Shown piece after piece: positions 14,195 through 23,735 of a stretch of DNA of 29,944 bases (position 1 is the first letter of the stretch; each line of letters starts with the position of its first letter). Position numbers and translations under genes: made by a program. The notes beneath the pieces are model-generated. The model did not search any database, was not told where the DNA came from, and saw nothing but the letters and a program-made list of their open reading frames with translations. The DNA is from a virus, in IMG/VR virus record IMGVR_UViG_3300046360_000062, positions 1 through 29,944 of that record. The stretch is one strand, 5' to 3'.

Positions 14195-14758
14195 CTAAAC
14201 AAAATAGAATCCAGTGTATAAGATACTAAAAGCTACCCCAGAGACTATATTTGACATTTGAATGGCAGTCGCCGCTGTCGACGAACCAAAACCATAAAGC
14301 CAAATCTGAGTTGTGTTAGCCGTACATTGACCCACTAACTGTGTCACTCCAACCGGATAAATAAATGAGCCAATCTGAGTACAGGTAGAAGCATAATCAC
14401 CACTAGATGCATTAATAGTAAATGGTAATCCATCGACATATATTTGGCCCGAGGCGGTAGTAAATGTTGGCGTACAAATCAAGCGAATATTATAATCAAC
14501 TACATTCCCAACCCTTGAATAAAATGCGCTTTGTGTAGCATAGCTAACTGATAAATTACCAACTGTCGCACATGTAAATGTCGGAGTGAATGCTGTAGTT
14601 GCAACATATGAGCTTAATGTACTGCCTCCGAAATTAATGCTGGTAGCCGTAATGACTCCAAGTGTAGGTGTCACAAGAGTTGGGGAGTTCGAACCTACAA
14701 AAGACCCTGATCCAGTGCTCCCTGTTAACGAATTACCAACCTGATTCACTGTTGCCAT
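14195..14758 (-). CDS. Fibre-tip-type protein, paralogue B (187 aa)
   Basis: This tandem paralogue of the gene at 13626-14186 has the same anchor ([37 protein letters not shown]), the same length to one residue and an equivalent end (YTGFYFV). The heads share FTPTF.CATVG.LSVSYATQ..FY and then diverge. GGAG precedes the ATG. The two genes are 8 bases apart and look like a duplication followed by divergence of the probable receptor-facing part. Confidence 0.7.
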   Translation of the reverse strand: MATVNQVGNSLTGSTGSGSFVGSNSPTLVTPTLGVITATSINFGGSTLSSYVATTAFTPTFTCATVGNLSVSYATQSAFYSRVGNVVDYNIRLICTPTFTTASGQIYVDGLPFTINASSGDYASTCTQIGSFIYPVGVTQLVGQCTANTTQIWLYGFGSSTAATAIQMSNIVSGVAFSILYTGFYFV

Positions 14759-14759
14759 A

Positions 14760-14981
14760 CTAACTCCAGATAGATTTCAGATATGCTATTAATGGATCGC
14801 TATCATTACCAATAAATTTAATTACTTCGGCTAATTGGCTAGAGCCAAACATCGCTGAATTCACTGTTCTAGCAATTTCAATGCCATCTTCTTGCAAAGA
14901 AGTACTCATCGTAATATTTATGTTTTTGCTAATGACATCCAACATATTTAATTGCGGCATCAATAGAACTTTTATAATCAT
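14760..14981 (-). CDS. Small hypothetical protein in the fibre block (73 aa)
   Basis: The frame is open further upstream, but the ATG at 14979-14981 with AAGGGA 6 bases before it is the better start, leaving a 10-base gap after the large fibre gene. Unlike its neighbours the protein is not repetitive: MIIKVLLMPQLNMLDVISKN followed by a mixed helical segment ending in IAYLKSIW. It could be a fibre assembly chaperone or a small virion part; there is no direct evidence for either. Confidence 0.6.
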   Translation of the reverse strand: MIIKVLLMPQLNMLDVISKNINITMSTSLQEDGIEIARTVNSAMFGSSQLAEVIKFIGNDSDPLIAYLKSIWS

Positions 14982-14991
14982 GATCTTTCCC

Positions 14992-17571
14992 TTATGTAGT
15001 AGTAAACACGCCATTTACCATGGCATTCATTGCTACCCATGACGTATTAGCAACGTCACAAATAAGCTGAACAGCTTGACCAGCAGCGGCAGGACTAGTC
15101 ATCGTACCACCGGTTGATGTAGTTGTATTAATCACGCGGATTGTATCTCCGGTAGCGGCTGCAATAACGATACCGCCAGTATTTGCTGTAGCTCCTATAA
15201 CATATACAATATCTCCCACAGCATACGTAGATGGAAGCGTAATCGTAGTTTGCGCTGAATTAAGTGCAATATAATATGTATTTACAGCTGCTGTTTGAGT
15301 GGTTCCTGATATAGTCGCAACCGTAAAACCAGCACTCGTTGCCCACGTACCATCGCCACGCCAAAAGGTGGAGCTCGAAGCACTTGTGCCTGAATTTAGG
15401 TTGGTAACGGGCAAGTTTCCTGTCACCCCTGTTGTTAATGGCAATCCAGTTGCATTGGTGAGAGTTCCACTGGAAGGCGTTCCGAGAGCGCCGTTAAATG
15501 TTACAAATGCGCCTGCTGAACCAATGTTAACTGCAAGTGCTGTTACAACTCCTGTTCCCGATGTTATTTGGCCAACAACATTCGAACCAGATGCATAAAG
15601 GATATTGCCCGAGGTCACGGTATCAGGATAAGTAGCAGTTGATGCAACCCAATTGGTTCCATTTGCTCTTAATATAGTTCCTGTGCTTGTCGCGGTAGAT
15701 GGGAAAGTTGCCGTTGAAAAACTTGGAGCAGCAGCTGCATTACTTTGTAACATTTGTCCGGTAGTTCCAGGACCCGCTAAAATAGACGGCACACCAGAGC
15801 TGCTAGTGACTAACAAACCATTATTACCGGTAGCTAAACCTGTGACAGTATTTGAGCCATTTGAATACAACAAATTACTGGCGGTGTAGGTATCTGCAAA
15901 CGTTGCTGTACTGTTAATAATGTTAGTGCCATTAGACCGATGAATGGTTCCTGTAGTTCCTGCAGTACCAGGATAAGTTGCTGTTGTGTTTACAAAGTTA
16001 GTTCCATTTGATTGTAACAATGTACCGCTGGTTCCGGCCGTTGTTGGGAAAGTTGCTGTACTCCATGTTGGCAATGCAGCGGCTCCTCCAGAAGTCAAGA
16101 TCTGACCAGTACTTCCGGTTCCAACTGCTTGCCATGCGCCAGTAGCAGTCGTACCAGATGCCATCAAACTATAAGCCGTGGTAGCGGTTTGTAAACCAGT
16201 ACCCCCATTGGGAACTGTAAGTGCTGCTGTTAATGTTAGGGATCCAAATGTAGGACTACTTGTAGTTGCAATACTTTGAGGCAATGATAATGTCACATCA
16301 CCTGTAGCAGCACTTGCAATAACCTGATTTGCCGTTCCAGTAATGGAAGCCACACCAAAAGCTGTAGAAGCATCTGCTGATAATGGAATGAAATAACTGG
16401 TTCCATTAATTTTTGCACGCCAGAATCCTGCGCCATTTGTGCTAGGATAGATTGTGCCATTACCTCGGAAGCCTACAGGGAATGCAGCGGAACCTATGGC
16501 TATACCTGGGCCATTATCACCGGATGTCCCACCCGTGGATGCCAGTGCTACAGAATCATTACCGATGGCAATCGTTCCTGATGCACTACTTGTATTGGCT
16601 GTAGCTCGATAACCAAAATGTAGATTGTTGCTGCCGCTAACTATAGAAGCTCCTCCTGAAGCCCCGCTAACGCCAGAACCTGATCCAAAAAAATTATTTT
16701 GAATTCCTACGTCTACATTCGCACCTGAAAAAAAACCAAATGCCGTGGTATCTGTACCTTCATAATCATTGTTACTTAATGATAAAGAACCAACACATGT
16801 TGTGTTTCCCGCTGCTGGTTGCATATTAGTCAATACACCATTGCCAATACCAACTATATTCCCCCCAGCTCCGCCACTCGAAATCCCTGCATTTTGCCCG
16901 ACAAATAAATTAGATGCGTGGTTTCCTGCTCCTATACCAACGGTAATATTATCGACCAATATAGCAGCTGTTGTAGTAATGGTAGTGAATTGTACTGAAG
17001 AATTTGTGGCAATACTTTGCGGCAAGCTCAATGTGATCGCACCTGTACTAGCTGAAGCAATAACTTGATTTGCGGTTCCTGTAATAGACAATACACCACC
17101 TGAATCACCAGAATAACTAGCATTCCATGAGGCTGCAGTTGTGCCGCTTGTTAAAATACATTTTAATAATAAAGAAGTATTCGCAGCCATAACTTGAATG
17201 GCATTATTCCCTGAAGAATTGACAGTAACGACACCACTCGAATTGTTAATAATGAAATATGGTTGTCCTGCTACCAAAGTGCTCGTCACAGGCATTGTTA
17301 CAGTCTGTGTAGTAGAGCCTGTAAATTCCTGGGTATACTTACTAGCTACTGTTAGAACAGTGGTTGCTGCCGCTGTTGGTATAGTTGCAAATCCACCTAA
17401 GAAATTATTGGCACTTAGATTGCTATTCGCATCCCAAAGTGCAACTCCAGAAGCTGATGCGGTAGCAGATAACGAAAACTTAGAGTTAGCCCCAGCACTT
17501 AGACCTACCAATGTACTGCTAGAGCTCGCTACACCGGCACTTGGGAACGAACTCCATTTAATATCTGCCAT
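14992..17571 (-). CDS. Large modular tail-fibre protein (859 aa)
   Basis: The N-terminus ([29 protein letters not shown]) is a likely virion-anchor segment. Residues about 205-350 hold short repeats with GIGNG, CVGS, FG..SG and AIGND motifs, resembling the left-handed beta-roll heads of trimeric adhesins such as YadA. The rest repeats shaft units shared with the 1438-aa protein: [47 protein letters not shown]. The C-terminal 110 residues ([20 protein letters not shown] onward) form a different beta domain. GGAG precedes the ATG. It is probably a trimeric fibre acting in host recognition. Confidence 0.75.
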   Translation of the reverse strand: MADIKWSSFPSAGVASSSSTLVGLSAGANSKFSLSATASASGVALWDANSNLSANNFLGGFATIPTAAATTVLTVASKYTQEFTGSTTQTVTMPVTSTLVAGQPYFIINNSSGVVTVNSSGNNAIQVMAANTSLLLKCILTSGTTAASWNASYSGDSGGVLSITGTANQVIASASTGAITLSLPQSIATNSSVQFTTITTTAAILVDNITVGIGAGNHASNLFVGQNAGISSGGAGGNIVGIGNGVLTNMQPAAGNTTCVGSLSLSNNDYEGTDTTAFGFFSGANVDVGIQNNFFGSGSGVSGASGGASIVSGSNNLHFGYRATANTSSASGTIAIGNDSVALASTGGTSGDNGPGIAIGSAAFPVGFRGNGTIYPSTNGAGFWRAKINGTSYFIPLSADASTAFGVASITGTANQVIASAATGDVTLSLPQSIATTSSPTFGSLTLTAALTVPNGGTGLQTATTAYSLMASGTTATGAWQAVGTGSTGQILTSGGAAALPTWSTATFPTTAGTSGTLLQSNGTNFVNTTATYPGTAGTTGTIHRSNGTNIINSTATFADTYTASNLLYSNGSNTVTGLATGNNGLLVTSSSGVPSILAGPGTTGQMLQSNAAAAPSFSTATFPSTATSTGTILRANGTNWVASTATYPDTVTSGNILYASGSNVVGQITSGTGVVTALAVNIGSAGAFVTFNGALGTPSSGTLTNATGLPLTTGVTGNLPVTNLNSGTSASSSTFWRGDGTWATSAGFTVATISGTTQTAAVNTYYIALNSAQTTITLPSTYAVGDIVYVIGATANTGGIVIAAATGDTIRVINTTTSTGGTMTSPAAAGQAVQLICDVANTSWVAMNAMVNGVFTTT

Positions 17572-17576
17572 AGTTG

Positions 17577-17762
17577 TTACTCCGTATCCATAAAGGCCAA
17601 TGTGGTTTCTGTAATCATATAGATACCTGTTTCGGTAATCATTCTGTCACTTCCAGGCGGAGGAAATGAAGCATCTCCTCCGCCTCCATTATTATATGGA
17701 CTATCAATCAAGGGATCGTGATTCGTTAAATTCATTCCCAATGCATTCTGTAATACACCCAT
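17577..17762 (-). CDS. Small virion-associated protein (61 aa)
   Basis: The protein is proline/glycine-rich in the middle ([15 protein letters not shown]) and ends with a doubled MITETGIY / MITETTLA motif. Short proteins with such ITE repeats occur among phage structural genes as far as I recall, and the gp10-like protein here has similar TEDGDL repeats. AGGTGA precedes the ATG. It lies between fibre genes with gaps of 5 and 7 bases. A connector or adaptor role is only a guess. Confidence 0.6.
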   Translation of the reverse strand: MGVLQNALGMNLTNHDPLIDSPYNNGGGGDASFPPPGSDRMITETGIYMITETTLAFMDTE

Positions 17763-17769
17763 ACGTCAC

Positions 17770-18126
17770 CTAATTCTGGTAAGGAGGAACAATTTGATAC
17801 TCAACCGTAATGAAAGGCGATGTTGCATCAGGTGTCAGTACACTAAAGGTTGATCCGCCTGCAATACGTCTCGCAGATGGGTTAAGAACCGATGTTATAG
17901 CTCCAACTGTTCCACCAGGAGCAGTCGCTGTAGTCGTAAAGTTAACGAATACATTCGCGCCAGGCGTATAACTAAATACTGCAATCCACCATGGATAATT
18001 ACTGGGGGCCGTAAATGTTTGTGCCGCACTGGCTGCTAATGAACATCCTTGGATATTGTAGGTTGGTTGAATACCAAAGCCGTTATAACCATTGATGTCC
18101 TGTGTCATGTTAAATTTTGTACTCAT
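17770..18126 (-). CDS. Small structural protein (118 aa)
   Basis: A Thr/Ala/Pro-rich beta-type protein (AAQTFTAPSNYPWWIAVFSY, GANVFVNF, ARRIAGGSTFSVLTP) with no repeats. Its ATG shares one base with the stop of the tail protein upstream (TAATG), so translation is probably coupled. The composition and place between tail and fibre genes suggest a tail or fibre accessory protein. I do not recognise the family. Confidence 0.65.
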   Translation of the reverse strand: MSTKFNMTQDINGYNGFGIQPTYNIQGCSLAASAAQTFTAPSNYPWWIAVFSYTPGANVFVNFTTTATAPGGTVGAITSVLNPSARRIAGGSTFSVLTPDATSPFITVEYQIVPPYQN

Positions 18127-20348
18127 TAAACGACTCCTCCTAATACTGCTTGGGATATATATTGGAATGCGATAGATGCTCTAGAAATATTGCCACCTGA
18201 AGTTGATACTAAATCTGTGGATGTTGCTGGTAAATATGACACTCCTTTCGCACCTACACCTGTTTGGGTCCATGCTGTTGTTGCAACATTTGATGTAGTA
18301 ATTGATGCGCTAGATACTGCTGTCATTGAGACCGTATTTGCAGCACCGGAAGCAGGTGAGTACAAAATCACAGTAGGGGTAGAGGAATATTTTATTGTAT
18401 TGAATACAAGTCCAAATGCAGTTGCCCATGCAACAGTATTTCCTCCACCACTTCCAGCCATTTGCATTAATGCTAATTGATTAACTACTGAAGCAGATCC
18501 AGCATATATATTAGATTCATAACTTTTTTCATAATAACGTTCGCAAACTTTTAAAGTTTGGTCGGGCGTCAATGGAGCAGGACGCGTTGCAATATCACCC
18601 TTGTTCAATCCAACTGAATATATGCTTACAGTTCCAGTGGACGTCACTGATGCCGTTCCAATAACTATCGCAAAAAATGTCGCTGTATTTGCTGCTGCGA
18701 TACCATCTAACGACCATCCTGAGAAATTATAGTCATTAAACTCAACATTAGCGCTTGTACCAATTGTGAATGTAGGACCATTAGTTTGCCCATTGAATGG
18801 TACTTGTGACCACGTTCCATTTTTTGTTGCCGGAACACCATTGGAATCTAACGTTAATACAATAGAATTGTTAGTTCCTGAAGTAATTACAGGCAATGTA
18901 CTATCAGTTGTATACCATAGAGACACACTTGCATTAGTTGCCCCACTGGCCTTAGCAGCTATATTAACCGCAATATTCCCGTTCAATAGTTCTCTTGCTT
19001 CAGTGGCAGGAAGATATTGTATGAGCGCCATTTGTGTCGTTGCCGCCGCAGTTAATACAATCTCGCCAGCACTACCTCCAGTGACACCCACTCCACTATC
19101 TGCAGACTGGAATATAATCGTTTGATCCCAAACATACTGAGATTTATTTGCTCCGATAGCGCTGGCTGGTACAGTTCTTCCACTAAATTGAGCTGGATTC
19201 AATGGAAAATCCCACCCAACCAAATAACTGGGAATAGGTTTATAGGCCAATTGTGGTTCGTAATACCACATCATTCCACTGAGCTGCTGTTGCGTGCTTT
19301 GTTGCTCGAATATCGGAAAATCCTGGGAATCACTGGCCAATAAAGTAGGAATTCCCACAATCTGGAAACTTGATACTTGTATGTGTGAATTACTTGGAAT
19401 ATCTAACGCAATATCAATATATCCATCGGGAGCAATATCAGTATTGATTACACCACCACTTCCAGGAATATCAATATTGCCAACCATTTCCACCCAATTA
19501 CCATCCGCAGCAGTTGTTCCAGTAACTATAAGTCTATTTGTAGCAGATGCATTTGAAGGGATATAAAGCAGTTCTAAATCATACTCAGCACTTCCTGATG
19601 CAGTTCTTGCTATGAAGTAACCCGCAACAATCCCATTAACCAACAACCTAGGACTAGATGTAAGTCTTTGTATTAATCGCCATGAAGTAACACCAGACGA
19701 ACCTTGTAAATCCAATACATATGGAGGATTAGATGGAACTTGAACATCTGACTCAGCAACTTGTTTTACTGTAATTGTCCCTGTGCCTGTTGTTTGCAAT
19801 AACCAACCAGGTGCAATTACTGTTTCAGTATTTGTCCCACTAACGCTATATATATAAGCGCCTGTAGTGGGATCGGCCAAAAAGTTAACTACACTGAATT
19901 GAGGATTTGATAACTCGTTTATGGATTCAGTTGGCTCATTTGCCGTGCTACCTTTCCCTAATTGAACTGGAGGCCATGCTTCACGACTGAATTGAAATAC
20001 TGTCTCGATATCATCTTCCGTCGCATAAACAGTTATGAAATATAGCTCTACTTTTCCAGATGTATTCTCTGGAGTTCCTTGATATGGAAATAGGAATGGA
20101 ATGATGTCATTACCAGATTCATCTCCAGGTGTTCCCACAGATGTTAATGTAATACTATGACCAAGATTGGTAAATATGTAATCACCACTAGGAGACTGCG
20201 ACTGCTGATACACATCTTTGAATACGGTTCTTGCTGAATCTTTATAGAAAGTTATCAACCCTGCAGACAGCGGCGCGCCTGTAGTCTTGTCGACAAAATA
20301 TTCCTGAAGCGGAAACATAGCAATAAAGCGTGGATCAGGCGTAGCCAT
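18126..20348 (-). CDS. Large tail / receptor-binding protein with virion-anchoring N-terminus (740 aa)
   Basis: The N-terminal 130 residues (PRFIAMFPLQEYFVDKTTGAP, LITFYKDSARTVFKDVYQQS) resemble the head-proximal domain used by many podophage tail proteins. Residues about 150-330 and 395-590 look like carbohydrate-binding-type beta sandwiches. Near residue 602, VCERYYEKSYE is a motif known from C-terminal regions of phage tail fibres. The last 100 residues are beta-rich. The ATG at 20346-20348 (AGGATGG upstream) is preferred to the TTG at 20354. It follows the ejection proteins, where P22-like phages often carry tail genes, and probably binds surface glycans. Confidence 0.75.
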   Translation of the reverse strand: MATPDPRFIAMFPLQEYFVDKTTGAPLSAGLITFYKDSARTVFKDVYQQSQSPSGDYIFTNLGHSITLTSVGTPGDESGNDIIPFLFPYQGTPENTSGKVELYFITVYATEDDIETVFQFSREAWPPVQLGKGSTANEPTESINELSNPQFSVVNFLADPTTGAYIYSVSGTNTETVIAPGWLLQTTGTGTITVKQVAESDVQVPSNPPYVLDLQGSSGVTSWRLIQRLTSSPRLLVNGIVAGYFIARTASGSAEYDLELLYIPSNASATNRLIVTGTTAADGNWVEMVGNIDIPGSGGVINTDIAPDGYIDIALDIPSNSHIQVSSFQIVGIPTLLASDSQDFPIFEQQSTQQQLSGMMWYYEPQLAYKPIPSYLVGWDFPLNPAQFSGRTVPASAIGANKSQYVWDQTIIFQSADSGVGVTGGSAGEIVLTAAATTQMALIQYLPATEARELLNGNIAVNIAAKASGATNASVSLWYTTDSTLPVITSGTNNSIVLTLDSNGVPATKNGTWSQVPFNGQTNGPTFTIGTSANVEFNDYNFSGWSLDGIAAANTATFFAIVIGTASVTSTGTVSIYSVGLNKGDIATRPAPLTPDQTLKVCERYYEKSYESNIYAGSASVVNQLALMQMAGSGGGNTVAWATAFGLVFNTIKYSSTPTVILYSPASGAANTVSMTAVSSASITTSNVATTAWTQTGVGAKGVSYLPATSTDLVSTSGGNISRASIAFQYISQAVLGGVV

Positions 20349-20361
20349 GCGCAAACCATCC

Positions 20362-20390
20362 TAGAATTAGGGGTTATTGCCTTAATTCTA
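20362..20390 (-). other. Inverted repeat between ejection and tail genes
   Basis: TAGAATTA (20362-20369) and TAATTCTA (20383-20390) can form an 8-bp stem with a 13-base loop in the 82-base gap 20349-20430. No U-run follows it in the minus direction, so it is not a standard terminator. It lies just before the ribosome binding site of the tail gene and could affect RNA processing or translation. Confidence 0.35.
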
Positions 20391-20430
20391 CGCCTACTAA
20401 ATATTTAACCAAGTCCATCGTTTTTTAGTA

Positions 20431-22587
20431 TTATTTGGTTAATAATAGCTCTAACGGTTTATGTTCTTGTCCTGAATCTGCCGCGAGCACTCGACGTGAT
20501 AATTTCTCAGCTAACTTTGTTTTCTTGCCTGACGACTTGCCCTCATTTGCTATCATTTTCCTGACTAATTTTTCTCTTACTTTGGATGAAGTCAATAAAT
20601 GAGTCAATCCTTTACCACCAGCCGCAGCAGCTACTAATGGGGCAGCAAACCCAACCAAGCCATGTCCTGTAGAAGCGCTTGCTCCTACCTGAGTCATCTT
20701 CGAAATCAAATCTAAATTACGCTGACCATTACCTAAATTTAACATTGTCTTAAATGACTCTGTATTCTTGTCCACCAAATCTACAAAGTCTTTCAAAGAT
20801 TTGTGAACTTTATTATCACCAAACAACGCTTTTTGTTGATTTTTGCCTAAATCATGGTAGAGTGTTCTTAATTTAACCGGATCGAGATTTCCGTCTCGGT
20901 CAATCGCACGAGAAAGATATGAGCTTGCTAGGATATTGTCTGTTCCATTTGGTTGTTGTCGTACCCCTTTCGATATTTTTTGCAAAAGAGTTGCTCGGTC
21001 ATTCTTCCCGCCTTTAATAAAATGGCTAAGTATTAAATCTGGATCACCGCCCTGTTTGATAAACTTGTGAATATCTGGATCTTTGTAAAGCGTATATTCT
21101 CCCTTATAGAAATCCATTGCATCTCTATGGGCATTCTTTAACTTTGAGCTTCCAGATTTATCTATAGATTCCTGGACATCATTTTCTAAAGCCTTCTTTA
21201 ACATTCCCAGTAATGCAGCTCTGTCAGTCTCTCCCTTGTATGATGCCTCATATGCTTTCTTCCCAATTTTTCCTCGTAAAATATCAGTGCTTTTTATTGA
21301 ATACCCATTATTTTGTTCTATCGGCTTTCCAGTAATAACACTTACTAAATTTTTTGGATTTGAAATTGGCACGGATGCTTTTTGTGATACATTTAAAGTC
21401 TTTGTATCAATAGGTTTACCAGTGGCAACAGAGATATCACCACCAATAATTGGTTCATCTTTCGTCGTATCAAATGATCTGCTTTTTCTAGACGGTACTT
21501 TGCTTTCTGAAGGATTTGAAGCCAATTGTTTTATTAATCTTTTATCTGAAGCATTCATAAGTGAAGATAAATCAGGATCTTCCTCAATTTGATTCAGAAT
21601 CGCATCCGCTGTTCTTCGCAAATTACTTCTATCAGTTGTTGTATTCGTCTCGTCAGCCAAATCATTAGTTTTCTTAAATTTAGCATTCTTAACATCCGTT
21701 ACGTCTTTTGAAGATGTACGTAACGCCTCTTGAATTTTTTCGCCATAATTATCAGATCGAAAGTTTCCCTGAAATTTTGAAATCAAATCAGAACCTTTCT
21801 CTTGAATCTTAGTCGCATTCTTCTGCATCTTCTTATATGTACCAGAGCCAATCACATGCGGCAAAACGTTTTCATATAAGCGCTTTAATGTAGGACTCTT
21901 GATAACATCACCCAAACTTGTATCTGTTCCTTCAGTTACATCTAGACTTCTTTGAAGCTCTTCTGGAGATAGATTACCGCGTAATGATTTAGATGGCCTC
22001 AACGCACCCAAACCTTTCCCAATTCCTTTAGCCGCCAACCCACCAGTTTCTGAAGTCAATATGCCTTGCAATGGATCCTGATTCTGTCCAGCAGAATGAA
22101 TACCTTCAATAGCGGCCCTTGTCGGTAATCCAGCCTCGCCAAATTTCCCAATCTTCCCAGGAATAGCAAATGCAGACAAACTACGAACCAAAGCATCCCC
22201 TGGCTTATCTTCACCAAACAATTTTTTCTCAATCCCCAAGTCTGGTATATGTGGAGCATAATCAGCCATTTGCTTGAAGTAGGGAATATCTTTGCGTTTA
22301 AGGTATTGTGCTATATTATAGGGAGCGTTAACTGCACCTATTACACCCTCGCCAAGACCTGCTCCGATATTAGCTAATCCTCGCAATGGATGGTCTGCTA
22401 TACCCTCTAATTGCCCAGGAAGTTCCGATAACATATTTTCAATAGCATCAGGAACACCAGAGATACTTTCCTGTATATCCTCGCCAATCCCACGTAAACC
22501 TTTCTTCTTGAATTTGATACCAGCCTCTTGGAATAAATCACGAGGCTGCATATCTATTCCAGCTTCCTTGAATAAATCTCGAGCCAT
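20431..22587 (-). CDS. Large ejection / internal virion protein (718 aa)
   Basis: By position (third after the gp10-like and neck genes) and size this corresponds to the large P22-type ejection protein gp16, although direct similarity is not evident to me. The N-terminus has a doubled RDLF(K/Q)EAGI motif. Residues about 55-110 are glycine/alanine-rich and may be membrane-active, and a hydrophobic GLVGFAAPLVAAAAGG stretch lies near residue 660. The middle is highly charged and Ser/Lys-rich, likely helical or flexible, as needed to pass through a narrow portal. Its ATG shares a base with the upstream stop. It probably helps deliver DNA across the host envelope. Confidence 0.65.
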   Translation of the reverse strand: MARDLFKEAGIDMQPRDLFQEAGIKFKKKGLRGIGEDIQESISGVPDAIENMLSELPGQLEGIADHPLRGLANIGAGLGEGVIGAVNAPYNIAQYLKRKDIPYFKQMADYAPHIPDLGIEKKLFGEDKPGDALVRSLSAFAIPGKIGKFGEAGLPTRAAIEGIHSAGQNQDPLQGILTSETGGLAAKGIGKGLGALRPSKSLRGNLSPEELQRSLDVTEGTDTSLGDVIKSPTLKRLYENVLPHVIGSGTYKKMQKNATKIQEKGSDLISKFQGNFRSDNYGEKIQEALRTSSKDVTDVKNAKFKKTNDLADETNTTTDRSNLRRTADAILNQIEEDPDLSSLMNASDKRLIKQLASNPSESKVPSRKSRSFDTTKDEPIIGGDISVATGKPIDTKTLNVSQKASVPISNPKNLVSVITGKPIEQNNGYSIKSTDILRGKIGKKAYEASYKGETDRAALLGMLKKALENDVQESIDKSGSSKLKNAHRDAMDFYKGEYTLYKDPDIHKFIKQGGDPDLILSHFIKGGKNDRATLLQKISKGVRQQPNGTDNILASSYLSRAIDRDGNLDPVKLRTLYHDLGKNQQKALFGDNKVHKSLKDFVDLVDKNTESFKTMLNLGNGQRNLDLISKMTQVGASASTGHGLVGFAAPLVAAAAGGKGLTHLLTSSKVREKLVRKMIANEGKSSGKKTKLAEKLSRRVLAADSGQEHKPLELLLTK

Positions 22588-23726
22588 TATTGGACTCCTA
22601 GTTTTTGTTTTACCTCAAGAACTGATATTCCATATTGTTTTGCCGTATCTTCTATATCTTTCTGAGTATAGGGTTGTAACTCTTTCTTTGAAGCCTGAGC
22701 TTTCAATGCAGTTCCCTTGTGCAATACTGATTGAGCATTACCTTTTCTCTGCTGTAAATGTGTCTTAAGTTTCTCTAATCGTGCTTTATAAGCTTTGTCT
22801 CCTTCACCATTTCTACGCCTAACCACTTTTTCAGCCTGTTCATATCCTTTGTCTGTATTTGGATAACCAAAAGCATTTGCGAATGTTTCGGCGCTCTCAG
22901 CAATGTCCGCTTCGTAATCAGCTTCTTTATTTGGACTCAAATATTGCCCTATCAAGCGGCCTGGAATATCATTTACCTTCGCTATCAAGCCATCAATAAT
23001 TGGAATAGCATTATCTATCCCATTGATAGTATTTTCTGCTTTGCTTTTAACAGCGGCCGTATTAGAAGTAAATTCCGCATCTGGATTAGTGGTACTTGAT
23101 ACAGTAACTTTCCCACTAGGGTGCGTAGTCACAGTAGTAATGGCCCCCGTCTTAGGGTCAATCTTTGTCTGCTGAGTACGTTTGTAGCCCATGCTCTCAA
23201 TTTTCTTACGCAATTGAGGCATAGAATCATATAATTTATCAATCTTGTATAGTTCAGGATTGCCAGGGTTAACCATATTTTCATTTGGATTTGGAGCACC
23301 ACTTACGTCCTGAGAATTAGATTGTGATGCAGGAACATCTACACCCTCCCCTTGGAAAGCATTCGCCAACTGCTGAGTTAAATCATTATCGTACTTATTT
23401 TTGGCAACAGTCTGTTGTAATCCTTGAATGCGCAGCCGTTCACTTTCATCTCGATATTGATTCAATATATGTGTAGCAAGCCTACTTTCTTCTTGACCAC
23501 CAATTCTGGCCTCCTCCCCCCTAGGCAAGAATTGGTTCTTAATCTTGTCATGCTCATTCTTAAGCTTCATAGCCAACAAGGATTCCGCCAACTGCTTAGG
23601 CTTAGCCATGGTATCCATAGATTCACGTGCGCCCATCATTCCTCTGCGAATTGCTTCACCAAAGTCTGGCGTTCCCATCTGATCAGGCGTTAATAACTGC
23701 GAGACAGAACTAGAATTGTAAGCCAT
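22587..23726 (-). CDS. Ejection-type virion protein (379 aa)
   Basis: The protein is hydrophilic and Gln/Lys/Asp-rich with long predicted helices at about residues 40-120 and 250-350, and a low-complexity linker in the middle (SQSNSQDVSGAPNPNEN). It lies between the 238-aa and 718-aa genes, the place of P22 gp20, and is joined to the latter by a TAATG overlap. AAGGGG precedes the ATG. No sequence motif proves the role; an internal virion protein ejected with the DNA is the best fit to size, composition and position. Confidence 0.6.
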   Translation of the reverse strand: MAYNSSSVSQLLTPDQMGTPDFGEAIRRGMMGARESMDTMAKPKQLAESLLAMKLKNEHDKIKNQFLPRGEEARIGGQEESRLATHILNQYRDESERLRIQGLQQTVAKNKYDNDLTQQLANAFQGEGVDVPASQSNSQDVSGAPNPNENMVNPGNPELYKIDKLYDSMPQLRKKIESMGYKRTQQTKIDPKTGAITTVTTHPSGKVTVSSTTNPDAEFTSNTAAVKSKAENTINGIDNAIPIIDGLIAKVNDIPGRLIGQYLSPNKEADYEADIAESAETFANAFGYPNTDKGYEQAEKVVRRRNGEGDKAYKARLEKLKTHLQQRKGNAQSVLHKGTALKAQASKKELQPYTQKDIEDTAKQYGISVLEVKQKLGVQ

Positions 23727-23735
23727 AATATCCCC

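Noticed and set aside
8101-17571. Diversity-generating retroelement acting on fibre genes
   Set aside because: No reverse transcriptase gene or template repeat is seen in the window; the repeats are shaft modules.
20349-20430. Internal promoter before the tail gene (TTGGTT / TAGAAT, 16-base spacer)
   Set aside because: The -35 match is only three of six and the region is AT-rich, so such pairs arise by chance; no independent support.
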